Assembly: GCF_900109555.1 (NCBI RefSeq)
Contig: NZ_FNZV01000001.1
Location: 310,001 to 374,000 of the forward strand
Direction: 5' to 3'
Source of the DNA: Pacificibacter marinus
GTDB taxonomy: Bacteria; Pseudomonadota; Alphaproteobacteria; Rhodobacterales; Rhodobacteraceae
Length of the DNA stretch: 64,000 nucleotides
The notes under the pieces are model-generated. The model ran no database searches and was not told the DNA's origin. It saw only the letters and a program-made list of their open reading frames with translations. Positions 26,155 to 34,756 of the stretch are shown here, piece after piece (position 1 is the first letter of the stretch; every line of letters starts with the position of its first letter). A program made the position numbers and the translations under genes.

Positions 26155-26322
26155 ATGACCATTCAAAACACCGATCTTCAAACCGCAAAAAACCACGGAA
26201 AAGTCAAAACAGTGAAAGTTGGCAAGTTCAGCTACTGCCAAGGCACAGTTGTATGGGAACGCGATGGTTTAGCATGCGTCAGAGCATTCTCTAGCGAACA
26301 CATCGGCGTCCCCATCTCATAG
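26155..26322 (+). CDS. 55-residue conserved-looking small protein, unknown
   Basis: A short reading frame with an excellent AGGGAGG site six bases before the ATG, flanked by its own upstream gap and a downstream terminator. The protein starts MTIQNTDLQTAKNHGKVK, contains a VGKFSYCQGTVVWERDG segment with one of its two cysteines and the only Trp, and ends GVPIS. It has no signal peptide or membrane helix. I recognise no family. The layout (own RBS, own terminator, strand-like C-terminal half) argues for a real gene; whether it acts with the RTX protein downstream is unknown. Confidence 0.6.
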   Translation: MTIQNTDLQTAKNHGKVKTVKVGKFSYCQGTVVWERDGLACVRAFSSEHIGVPIS

Positions 26323-26404
26323 TAACGCCGTGATTTGGCTCGGCACGCTCTGGGCCAAAATCGTGGCACGTACGCCCCTAATTCCCCTTTTCCCACCCTA
26401 AATC

Positions 26405-26437
26405 AACGGTCCCGTGTCGCGCGATCGACCGTTTTTT
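26405..26437 (+). terminator. Intrinsic terminator before the RTX gene
   Basis: AACGGTC and GACCGTT flank a GC-rich 15-base loop and are followed directly by TTTT. It lies 82 bases after the small gene and 32 bases before the RTX start, so the RTX gene either has a promoter overlapping this element or depends on read-through. Confidence 0.7.
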
Positions 26438-26468
26438 GCACCTAAATTTTGCAAACGGAGATGCGCCC

Positions 26469-27986
26469 ATGGATCACTCACCTTCAAGCACAGACCGCGA
26501 AACCTACACAGGCACACCCAACAATGATGTCATTCACGGCGATGGCGGCAGTGATTGGATTTTGGGCTGGGGCGGTGATGATCTGCTCACGGCCTATCAC
26601 GCATCTGGCCAAGCAGGTCTTTGGGGCAATGGTGGTAATGATACGTTAATCGGCGCAGTGCCAGGACATGGGCAAATTCATATGTCTGGGGCCGAGGGCG
26701 ACGACCATATCGTGATGGATGTGACCAATGAAATGGGGTTGCAAGGTCACCACGCTTACGGCGGCAAAGGCGCGGATAAATTTGAATTCACCAATATAGA
26801 TGCCGCTGCCGTGCCTATTCTTGGGCGGATTGATGATTTTGATGCATCGCAAGACAGCCTATGGATCGATGGAAATGAAATCGACCTGCTTGATCTTCCG
26901 CAAGGTGTCGATGTCGTCGAATATCAAGAACAGTTTTGGCTTAAGATTGGGGACACTATTTTGTATGCGCTTGAAGGCGCGCGTGATGGTGGATCAGAAC
27001 GGCATTTTTCGTTGTGGCCAGAAGATATTGACGCGCTCAAAGTCGTCACCTTTGTCGATCACGTAAACCATGTGCCTTTTGAGTTATTCAAAGACGAAGT
27101 CGCAGACCTAAATGCACTTTATGCAAAGTCGGGCCTCACTCAGGGCACCTCTGGCGATGATTGGATTTACGACAAAAATCTCAACCGATTTGATGAAAAT
27201 GACACCCTCACCGTTTCAGCCAGCTCCATTTTAAAGGGCGGCGATGGAAATGATGTCATCGAAGCCGGAAAAGGCGATGATCGCGTGGGCGGTGGCAACG
27301 GTGATGATTTGATTGCTGGAGGGCAAGACAATGACCGCCTGTATGGCGACGCTGGCGATGATCAGATCTGGGGCGGGAGTGAAAACGACATTCTGTCTGG
27401 TGGACAAGGCCAAGACATCCTGCATGGCGGCAGTGGCAATGACATTCTGCGTGGCGGGTCAGAAACCGATATGCTGTTTGGCGACACTGGCGATGATACG
27501 CTTTCAGGCCACCGTGGTGACGATCACCTTTGGGGTGGTGCAGGCCAAGACAAATTGTATGGCAACAGCGGCAATGATCACCTTGATGCCGGCGCAGGCG
27601 ATGATATTTTGCGCGGCAGCACAGGCAGTGATGTACTACGCGGCGGCGCGGGACAAGACATGCTTCATGGCGGTGAAGACAATGATGTTTTTGACATTCA
27701 GGACGGCGACTTGATGAATTGGTCCGACATGTCAGGGTCTTGGCAAAATCGTGTGGGCAATTTGGATGTCATTCAGGATTTCACCCTAGGAGAAGACACA
27801 TTGTCGTTTGAAAATCAGTCCAATGTCGATGACATTTCAGACTTGAAAGCTTGGAAAGTCGAGCTAGATGCAAATGTCATGTTCATGATGCAAATCCCTT
27901 CGACGAACGAACGATTATTGATTGATGTCGAAGATAACACAGACTGGTCTGACCTGATGGATGAAGGTAATTTTGACTTCATCTGA
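26469..27986 (+). CDS. RTX (hemolysin-type calcium-binding repeat) protein
   Basis: A 505-residue protein with no Sec signal. A short RTX-like block lies near the N-terminus (NNDVIHGDGGSDWILGWGGD). A non-repeat region follows (about 60-250). The main array (about 255-425) has around 18 nonapeptides of GGxGxDxLx type, such as GGSGNDILR and GGAGQDMLH, which form a calcium-binding parallel beta-roll. The C-terminal 80 residues are acidic and hydrophobic and would carry the type I secretion signal. No protease, lipase or toxin motif is seen, so the extracellular function is unknown. ATG 26469 follows ACGGAG. No type I secretion genes are in the window. Confidence 0.88.
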   Translation: MDHSPSSTDRETYTGTPNNDVIHGDGGSDWILGWGGDDLLTAYHASGQAGLWGNGGNDTLIGAVPGHGQIHMSGAEGDDHIVMDVTNEMGLQGHHAYGGKGADKFEFTNIDAAAVPILGRIDDFDASQDSLWIDGNEIDLLDLPQGVDVVEYQEQFWLKIGDTILYALEGARDGGSERHFSLWPEDIDALKVVTFVDHVNHVPFELFKDEVADLNALYAKSGLTQGTSGDDWIYDKNLNRFDENDTLTVSASSILKGGDGNDVIEAGKGDDRVGGGNGDDLIAGGQDNDRLYGDAGDDQIWGGSENDILSGGQGQDILHGGSGNDILRGGSETDMLFGDTGDDTLSGHRGDDHLWGGAGQDKLYGNSGNDHLDAGAGDDILRGSTGSDVLRGGAGQDMLHGGEDNDVFDIQDGDLMNWSDMSGSWQNRVGNLDVIQDFTLGEDTLSFENQSNVDDISDLKAWKVELDANVMFMMQIPSTNERLLIDVEDNTDWSDLMDEGNFDFI

Positions 27987-28262
27987 AATCGGAATTTTAC
28001 ACCCACAAGGCGAGGTAACTTTTAAATAACACGTCGTATAAAAAACGACTTCATGCTCTTTTTAACTGGAACTCGTCGTATATTTATGACGTTAGTACAA
28101 ATTAAATGAAGAATGCCTGCTAAACGGTCAATAATTAAAACACACGCTTTAGGCGAGTTCCGGTCTTATTATTAGTCCGCTCACTGGGAATAAATTTAGT
28201 GTCCAATTTTGCGACCACACAAGACAGAATTCTTGGAATAGCCGCGAGCAGGAAGGTTGGGC
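27987..28262. promoter_or_regulatory. AT-rich leader with two spaced dyads before the CHASE kinase
   Basis: This gap carries CGTCGTATAAAAAACGAC (28032-28049) and CGTCGTATATTTATGACG (28074-28091). Both are 18-base dyads starting with the same nine bases and are spaced 42 bases (about four helical turns). They look like paired operators for a dimeric regulator of the signalling cluster. No gene is seen in the gap. Confidence 0.4.
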
Positions 28263-31115
28263 ATGCCCGATACAAATAGCGTCAAATCAATAAACATATT
28301 GATCGAAGGCGCAACATATGCCGCCATTATTATTGTCTGCTTGGTAATGGATCTGACGTTGGAGCACTCAGCCCAAATTCAGGCCGCTGAAGAGCAGACA
28401 AATGCTTTGTACCGAACGCAATCCACGATTGCGACACGGATACAGCAATCCATGAACAACAAACTTTTGCTAGCGCGCGGTCTTTCTGGCGCGATTTCCC
28501 TATCACCAGACATCACAAGTGATGAATTTGAAACCCTCTGCGCCCTGATCAAGGTTGAAGACACGTCGGTCGTGAACATGGCGTTGATCCAAGAAAACGT
28601 CATCACCCATGTCTACCCCTTTACTTCAAATGCCAACATCCTCGGAAGTGACCTTGGCCAAGACCCTGATAAATTAGCAATTTTTCAAGAAATTGAGAAA
28701 AGCCGAAAAACAGTGATCGAAGGCCCGTCGATGCTACTACAGGGCTACACAGGCTTTATCATTCGGGAACCGATCCGCGAAGTTGGCCTAGATCAAGGAC
28801 AAGGCGATCTTTTAGGAGTGGCTTCGATTGTTTTCTCGGCTGCCGCCTTTTTCGAAGAAATCCACTTGAATGAATTTACAGATCAGTTTGACATCGCAGT
28901 CAAATCGCACAACGTTCTTGATCAAACGGAAATAGCCTATGGTGAAGCATCCGTATTCGACCGCACCGAAGACACCTATTCTATGATGCTGCCGTCTGCC
29001 ACATGGACACTTGCTGTGGCACCTAACACCCCATCTCGTGTTGCCTCTGATAAAATGGCACTCATCAGATTTTCCACGTTTTTTGCCGCGCTCGGCGCAC
29101 TGTTGATTGCACGTTACCTGCACATGCTTCGGAACCGAAGCTGGCGAACAGCGATGCAACTACGGTCTGCGATGAATACCGCGCCTTCAGCCTTTGTTCT
29201 TTTCGACGCAGAAGATCGCCTTGAATTGTGCAACCGACGCTACATCACCCTTCATGGTGACGCAGGTGACGCGATTGTCAAAGGCGCTACCTTGGAAAGC
29301 ATTCTGCGAGCGGGGCTTGCACAGGGGCTATATCTGGATGCAATCGGTAATGAAGAGGCTTGGCTTGAACATCATCTCAAACGAGATACGACAATCAACT
29401 CCAATGGCACAACGATGGCACTGAGCGACGGAAGCTGGGTGCAACTGCTAGAGCAAAAAAACTATGATGGCGGCCGAATTGCGATCATGAATGATATCAC
29501 CGCCCCTCTTCTCAGCCGCAAACGCGCAGAGGTCGCCGAACAGCGATTAAACGACGCGATTGATGCCCTGCCTGTCGCATTCTGGCTCTTTGACAAAAAC
29601 GATGCTCTGGTCATGTTCAATACCGCCGCAGGTGAAATGCTCAACGGCATGCAGCGTAAGCTAACCATTGGCCGTTCGTTAAAAAGCCTCGTAGGCCGCC
29701 GTTTGAAAATCGCCGACGAAGTGCGCCTGAGTGGTAAAGTCGAGACGGACTTTGATCGTCTTGCAGACGCACTACACGCAGGAACGTCCGATCTTGAAGT
29801 TTGTTATGAGAAAAACCGCTGGTTCAAATACTACACCCGTCGCACGTCTGAAGATGGGTTGGTCATGTTCCGCGTGGAAATCACCGATCTACGACACAAC
29901 CAGCTGCGTTTAGAGGCGTCAAACGAAGAGCTGCGTGCCGCGATGCGAAAACGCGATGCCGCCGAGAGTCGTTTGCAGAATGTGGCAGATCTCAGCTCAG
30001 AATGGTTTTGGGAACAAGACGCTGAGATGCGGATTACTTACATATCCGAAGGCTTCCAACGCACGATGGGGCTTGATCCATCAAAATATATAGGACGGTT
30101 TCGTAAAGAACTCATTACGTATGACGATGACGCCCCATCCGACAATCAAAGCAAATTGTTCAAAAAGATGCTGCGCCACGAGCCGTTTAGGGACTTTATC
30201 TACAGTTTCCGGTTCACACCCGATAAAGAAAGCTGGATTCGGATCAGTGGCAAACCTCTTTTCGATGAAAGCTGTAACTTTACGGGCTATATTGGCACCG
30301 CAGAAGATGTGACCCGATTTTATGCTGCTTTGCGAGAGGCGGAACAGGCGGATGACGCAAAGACACAGTTTCTTAATGTGATCAGTCATGAACTTCGCAC
30401 ACCGCTTTCAGCGGTGCTTGGGTTCAATAGTTTTGTCGAAAACTTTCAAAAACTGCCAAGCTATACCCGCTTGAAAACGGCGCTTGATGCTGGGGACGCG
30501 GAAGAGACGAAAGTTGCGTTCGAAGCCTTCGGCAAAGACATTCGCCAGTTTTCCGGCCGTATTCAGGCTGCAGGTATCCAGCTTAAATCGCTGATTGACG
30601 ATATGCTTGATCTCGCCAGAATCGAGGCCAATACAACCCGCGTCACTCTAGATCGCGTGGACAGTAAATCTGTCGTCCAATCCGTGGTGGAGCAAATGCA
30701 TACGCTGGCGGATGAAAAAAGTCTTACGATCACGCAAGACCTCGTCGATGTACCGGTGATGGCAGATGAAACCCGTTTCCGTCAGATTTTAACAAATATT
30801 TTAGGCAACGCCTTTAAATTCACCGATGCGGGGACCGTGGCCATCAGCAGTTATATCGCGAACCGAATGGTCGTTTTCGAAGTCCAAGATTCTGGAATTG
30901 GGATTTCTGAAGAGCGTGTTGGAATCGTGTTCGATCGATTTGCTCAAGCGGCAATGGGAACTGGGATCAACAGAAAAAACCCAGGTGTCGGGCTAGGGCT
31001 GGCGATTTGTAAAGACTTGGCTGCGCTTCAAAATGGCTGGATCAAAGTGGAAAGTGAATTGAACAAAGGGACCAAGATGATCTTTGCCCTGCCCTGCTGG
31101 TCCGAAGAAAGCTAA
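28263..31115 (+). CDS. Membrane sensor histidine kinase with CHASE and PAS domains
   Basis: A 950-residue sensor kinase. TM1 is about 12-32 and TM2 about 265-285. Between them is a periplasmic CHASE-type ligand domain (about 60-235) with the MALIQENVITHVYP and LGVASIVFSAAAFFEEI strands typical of the family. Three PAS-like domains follow (about 300-410, 425-540 and 575-690). His709 in SHELRTPLSAV is the phosphorylated residue, and the ATPase domain has an N box (NILGNAFKF) and DSGIGI. There is no attached receiver. AGGAAGG precedes ATG 28263. It probably feeds the free HPt and receivers encoded downstream. Its small-molecule ligand is unknown. Confidence 0.9.
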   Translation: MPDTNSVKSINILIEGATYAAIIIVCLVMDLTLEHSAQIQAAEEQTNALYRTQSTIATRIQQSMNNKLLLARGLSGAISLSPDITSDEFETLCALIKVEDTSVVNMALIQENVITHVYPFTSNANILGSDLGQDPDKLAIFQEIEKSRKTVIEGPSMLLQGYTGFIIREPIREVGLDQGQGDLLGVASIVFSAAAFFEEIHLNEFTDQFDIAVKSHNVLDQTEIAYGEASVFDRTEDTYSMMLPSATWTLAVAPNTPSRVASDKMALIRFSTFFAALGALLIARYLHMLRNRSWRTAMQLRSAMNTAPSAFVLFDAEDRLELCNRRYITLHGDAGDAIVKGATLESILRAGLAQGLYLDAIGNEEAWLEHHLKRDTTINSNGTTMALSDGSWVQLLEQKNYDGGRIAIMNDITAPLLSRKRAEVAEQRLNDAIDALPVAFWLFDKNDALVMFNTAAGEMLNGMQRKLTIGRSLKSLVGRRLKIADEVRLSGKVETDFDRLADALHAGTSDLEVCYEKNRWFKYYTRRTSEDGLVMFRVEITDLRHNQLRLEASNEELRAAMRKRDAAESRLQNVADLSSEWFWEQDAEMRITYISEGFQRTMGLDPSKYIGRFRKELITYDDDAPSDNQSKLFKKMLRHEPFRDFIYSFRFTPDKESWIRISGKPLFDESCNFTGYIGTAEDVTRFYAALREAEQADDAKTQFLNVISHELRTPLSAVLGFNSFVENFQKLPSYTRLKTALDAGDAEETKVAFEAFGKDIRQFSGRIQAAGIQLKSLIDDMLDLARIEANTTRVTLDRVDSKSVVQSVVEQMHTLADEKSLTITQDLVDVPVMADETRFRQILTNILGNAFKFTDAGTVAISSYIANRMVVFEVQDSGIGISEERVGIVFDRFAQAAMGTGINRKNPGVGLGLAICKDLAALQNGWIKVESELNKGTKMIFALPCWSEES

Positions 31116-31322
31116 CAACGAGATATCAAAAATCCACATTAAGCTTGCTTAAATTTATAGGCAAAAAAATGTCATACTTTGACCACAAAACCCTTTTAGC
31201 TAAATAGCACATTAAAAAGGGAGTGACCTAAGGTAAGTTAAAGTCTTGTCTGATAATGATTTTGAATATTACGTGTAAAATCAAACGACGAGACACTTTA
31301 TTTCAAGGTAATGAGGTATGTA
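31116..31322. other. Gap between two kinase genes, no gene seen
   Basis: About 200 AT-rich bases. The only structure noticed is a loose CCCTTTT/AAAAAGGG inverted repeat (about 31190-31222), which could be a weak terminator for the upstream kinase. The single reading frames here are only a dozen codons long and unconvincing. Confidence 0.3.
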
Positions 31323-32453
31323 ATGTTGAAAATAAATTTCAAGAAAAACACTTTTTACTATTCTGAATCCTATGCTAACGATAACGGAATAGCTTCGTCC
31401 TTATCGAGTACTTCTATTATGTTTACATTGTGGGATTCTATGTCTGATGGCACGCTCATTATCGAGCCACAGACGGGCAATATCATTTACATGAACACCG
31501 CAGCCGCCCAAATGCTGGGTGCGACTGGCAAAAGTATAAAGTCGCCCACTCTGACCAACACGCGTCTGTGTGAGACAGAAGAAGCAGCAGAGATGCTGTT
31601 GAAGCATGTTCAAAAAACAGGAAGCGCTGACTTTCAATCAAACGCTCTTTTTGACGGGCACCGGCTTATAGGCCGTATGTCGCATACAGTGGGCCCAAAT
31701 CAAAACCAGCAGCACAGTGAGCTTATTATTCTCTCTTTGCATGTTGAAACGGGCAAAGAAAAAATTGAGCACATGCGCAAACATGTGAACTCGGTTATCA
31801 CCCACGAACTGCGCACCCCTTTGACCAGTATCAAAGGCGCACTCGAACTGTTGCAATCTGGGGCGGTGGGGAAAATGTCCGAACAGGGGCAATCCCTTTT
31901 GAATATCGCGAGCAACAACAGTGAACGTATGCTTGATCTCATTCGTGACATTTTAGACTTGAATGAAATTGCACAAACCGATGCCGCATTGCAAAATGAA
32001 CTCATCACGCTTGCACCGCTATTTGAACGCGTTGTGTCGTCTCACCAAGGATATGGTTCCTATCATGGGGTAGTGATCAAAAGCCTGCCGACTGAGCCCG
32101 ATCTGAACGTCTACGCCCCTTCTAAGCGTGTGACGCAGATACTTTCCAACCTGCTCTCAAATGCAGTCAAAGCCTCTGATAAAGGGAGCCAAGTCGAACT
32201 ATGGGCCCGCAAGGAAGGTAACGAGGCGGCGATCTTTGTAAAAGATTACGGTGCAGGCATCGCAGACAGTATCCGCGATACATTGTTCGACAACTTCACA
32301 AAATCCAACTGGAAAAATGCCGCCAATATTGGCAGCTCTGGACTTGGTCTCAATATCGTAAAATTATTGGTAGAGCAGCTGCAAGGCACGATCTCTTTCG
32401 ATACAGAAAACGACAAAGGGACGATTTTCCGAGTGGCCCTGCCCTTGGCGTAA
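31323..32453 (+). CDS. Soluble PAS sensor histidine kinase
   Basis: A 376-residue cytosolic kinase without membrane segments. An N-terminal PAS domain (about 35-140, DGTLIIEPQTGNIIYMNTAA) is followed by HisKA with His161 (THELRTPLTSI) and a full ATPase domain (LSNLLSNAVKAS N box, KDYGAGI, GSSGLGLNIVK, GTIFRVALPLA). ATG 31323 has a GAGG site five bases upstream; an ATG at 31311 is possible. It lacks a receiver and sits between the CHASE kinase and the free HPt and receiver genes, so it may share their phosphorelay. An intrinsic terminator follows. Confidence 0.88.
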   Translation: MLKINFKKNTFYYSESYANDNGIASSLSSTSIMFTLWDSMSDGTLIIEPQTGNIIYMNTAAAQMLGATGKSIKSPTLTNTRLCETEEAAEMLLKHVQKTGSADFQSNALFDGHRLIGRMSHTVGPNQNQQHSELIILSLHVETGKEKIEHMRKHVNSVITHELRTPLTSIKGALELLQSGAVGKMSEQGQSLLNIASNNSERMLDLIRDILDLNEIAQTDAALQNELITLAPLFERVVSSHQGYGSYHGVVIKSLPTEPDLNVYAPSKRVTQILSNLLSNAVKASDKGSQVELWARKEGNEAAIFVKDYGAGIADSIRDTLFDNFTKSNWKNAANIGSSGLGLNIVKLLVEQLQGTISFDTENDKGTIFRVALPLA

Positions 32454-32480
32454 CGCCTCGCCCCCATTGTAAGCAAAAGT

Positions 32481-32517
32481 GACTCCTCCTATGAAAACAA
32501 GGTGGAGCCTTTTTTTA
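32481..32517 (+). terminator. Intrinsic terminator after the PAS kinase
   Basis: GACTCCTCC and GGTGGAGCC form an imperfect stem (two mismatches) with a TATGAAAACAA loop, followed by seven T. It separates the rightward kinases from the leftward HPt gene. Confidence 0.7.
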
Positions 32518-32559
32518 TTTGGGGCTTAGTTTAAAGGGACTTAGTTTAATTGGGCGTGG

Positions 32560-32916
32560 CTAGCCATCTATGATGGCATCTTCGATGTGATCAAGAAGAT
32601 CATCGATCCTAGCAGACAACAGCGACAGATCGCTAGGCGATTTATCCTGTGCCATAATCTCAGCTTCCACTGCCGAGGCGCAGTCTCCAAGGTCGCGAAA
32701 ACCGACCGTTGCCGCGACACCGCTTAACCGATGCGCAATAAAAGAAAGAGCGCGCAAGGCGTCTCCCCGCCCTGCGACTTTTGTCAGTTCTGATTGAAGA
32801 GTCTCGATCTCATGAAGCTTTACACAGATATCAGCGATGAATTTTTCTCGCATACCTTCAATCATGCGTGCCAACTCAGGTGGCATTGCATCGTTTACAA
32901 ATCCACTCTTATTCAT
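32560..32916 (-). CDS. Stand-alone HPt phosphotransfer protein
   Basis: A 118-residue histidine phosphotransfer protein. A four-helix HPt domain with His62 in AHRLSGVAATVGF matches the HxLxGxxxxxG consensus. It would shuttle phosphate between a receiver and another receiver or kinase. It is encoded 53 bases after the leftward response regulator gene (32970-33944) and is probably in its operon. Both neighbouring kinases lack receiver domains, so the relay order is not obvious from the sequence. ATG 32916 is chosen; a GTG at 32928 is possible, and neither has a strong ribosome site. Confidence 0.82.
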   Translation of the reverse strand: MNKSGFVNDAMPPELARMIEGMREKFIADICVKLHEIETLQSELTKVAGRGDALRALSFIAHRLSGVAATVGFRDLGDCASAVEAEIMAQDKSPSDLSLLSARIDDLLDHIEDAIIDG

Positions 32917-32969
32917 ACTCAAAACCACACATTTAACAAACTTCAGTCACTCGACATTACTAAAAATAC

Positions 32970-33944
32970 TTACGCAATCATAGAAAAACTTGTTAACTTA
33001 TTTCGCGAGCGTTTTCGTGCATCGGTCTTTTCAAGAGCTTTTTCGAATAGCTTTTGCGGTGTTGTGTCGAACATCGACATTTTCACAACTTCTCCGACAC
33101 TCAACGACACGCCCATCGGCACAGTTTCAGTCTCAACAAGACCAAACTCATGCAACGTCAAAGCCAAATTGGTCTCAAGCTCATTTCTGTCGATTTGAAG
33201 CGCACGTGGCAAGATCGCAATAAATTCACCATTCCCCAAATACGAAATCATCGCATCATGTACACGAATGTTCTCAAAAAGAGCCTCTGCGACATCTGTA
33301 AGCATGCAGTGAAATTCAATCGGGCTACTTAGGGCATACAAAGTTTCCACTTTGCGGATTTTAAAGCCAAGTGCCCCAAACATGAACCGCTTCACGCGAC
33401 TTAAACGGTGAAGGTAGTTTTCCATTTCAAGGCTGCCGATAACACGCGGCACATCGTAAATGTTGACAGGATCTGACAAGCGAAAGTGAGCGCTCTCATG
33501 GCTCGCTTCGTTCATACCTAGGCGCAAACTTTCTTCGCGCCGGACCGCTTCTTCTGAACGCTGCTGTTCCTCGTGCAGCAATTGAGCGACGCGAAGGCGT
33601 GCGCCCAATTCCGTGACATCAACCGGCTTTGTCAGATAATCCGTGGCACCTTTCATAAAAGATGCATCAATATGCGCTTTGTCTTTCATCGACGTCAGCA
33701 TTATGATTGGCGTGCGGCGGTGCTCCGGCAATTTGCGAATACTGGCGCACAGATCAATCCCGGACATGCCCGGCATCTGAATGTCCAGAAACATGGTTGA
33801 GAAATCGTACTGTCCCTTCTGGATAATTCCGAGGGCTTCGCGACCGTTAGAGGCAAAAATTACGTCTTCATGCCCTAAAGAACTCAAAATGCCGTCCATG
33901 AGGTCCAAAATATGTTCATCGTCATCGACAACAAGAAGTGTCAT
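32970..33944 (-). CDS. Response regulator with degenerate GGDEF output domain
   Basis: A 324-residue regulator. The receiver (about 1-120) has the acidic pair in VVDDDEHI, Asp54 (MFLDIQMPGMSG), Thr in MLTSM and Lys in LTKPVDV. A short helical linker (about 125-155) leads to a C-terminal domain (about 165-315) with diguanylate-cyclase topology. Its signature is GNGEF at 237-241 (YLGNGEFIAILP) instead of GGDEF, with VSLSVGEVV later. Two signature positions are changed, so cyclase activity is unlikely; a binding or dimerisation role is possible. CAGGAG precedes ATG 33944; the longer frame start is not needed. It is encoded upstream of the HPt gene in the same direction. Confidence 0.85.
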   Translation of the reverse strand: MTLLVVDDDEHILDLMDGILSSLGHEDVIFASNGREALGIIQKGQYDFSTMFLDIQMPGMSGIDLCASIRKLPEHRRTPIIMLTSMKDKAHIDASFMKGATDYLTKPVDVTELGARLRVAQLLHEEQQRSEEAVRREESLRLGMNEASHESAHFRLSDPVNIYDVPRVIGSLEMENYLHRLSRVKRFMFGALGFKIRKVETLYALSSPIEFHCMLTDVAEALFENIRVHDAMISYLGNGEFIAILPRALQIDRNELETNLALTLHEFGLVETETVPMGVSLSVGEVVKMSMFDTTPQKLFEKALEKTDARKRSRNKLTSFSMIA

Positions 33945-34214
33945 TTGAGTCTCCTGATTTAACTCAATTAGGCAATAAGGCCTGCTTTGATGCTTAGTTC
34001 GAAACACGAGCGTTCACATCTTCAACTATAAGGAGAGAATCCTTTCTAAATTGGGTCAAATTAAGGCGAAACAAGGGTATTGATCAGCAGCGAGCACCAA
34101 TGCAATATTTACGACAGCTTCTTCAGCGCAACTAAACTACTTGCTCAGGACAACTATGTTACAGATGGCCATAAATTCAGTTGCGTCCCGCCGAAAGAAG
34201 AGTAAATTTGCGTC

Positions 34215-34598
34215 ATGAGAGAATTAAAAAAAATTATGCACGTCGAAGACGACCCGGATATCCGAGAAATTTCTCGCATGTCTTTGGAACTCGTGGGCGG
34301 CTTCGAAGTGACCCAGTTCGTATGCGGAAAAGATGCTGTCGATAATGCGCCCGAAGAGGCGCCCGACATGATCCTTCTTGACGTCATGATGCCGATCATG
34401 GACGGGATAGAAACGTTTCATCACCTGCGAAAACGTGAAAACTACGCCAATGTGCCAATCATATTTGTAACGGCAAAAGCGTCGCTTGCGGACTTTAGCC
34501 AACTGCGGTCCATGGGTGCGACAGAGGTAATTCTAAAGCCTTTCGAGCCGATGGAATTGCCCAACCAGCTGCAAGAAATCTGGAAAAGCTGCAACTGA
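34215..34598 (+). CDS. Single-domain (CheY-like) response regulator
   Basis: A 127-residue receiver without an output domain. It shows the acidic pair in HVEDDPDI, Asp56 in LLDVMMPIMDG, Thr in VTAKAS and Lys in ILKPFEPM. It can act as a phosphate sink, a shuttle to the free HPt protein, or a regulator by protein contact. It is divergent from the REC-GGDEF gene across about 270 bases that hold no gene. The ribosome site before its ATG is weak. With two receiverless kinases and an HPt protein nearby, it completes a dispersed phosphorelay kit. Confidence 0.85.
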   Translation: MRELKKIMHVEDDPDIREISRMSLELVGGFEVTQFVCGKDAVDNAPEEAPDMILLDVMMPIMDGIETFHHLRKRENYANVPIIFVTAKASLADFSQLRSMGATEVILKPFEPMELPNQLQEIWKSCN

Positions 34599-34756
34599 GC
34601 AAAAGCACTGCACATGGGATAAGTCTAAGTCTTTCCAGTTGGATACAGATGTGAGACACATATCCCAACTTGGTTGATAAGACTGAAATGTGTACGCTCA
34701 CTTCAGCGCCGTGTTCGGCCCTGCCCGCCCATGCGTTATGCCCCTCACAACGCCAC

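Noticed and set aside
27225-27700. Periodic repeats that could suggest a CRISPR or tandem DNA repeat
   Set aside because: The 27-base periodicity is explained by RTX nonapeptide codons; units are not identical and there are no spacers.
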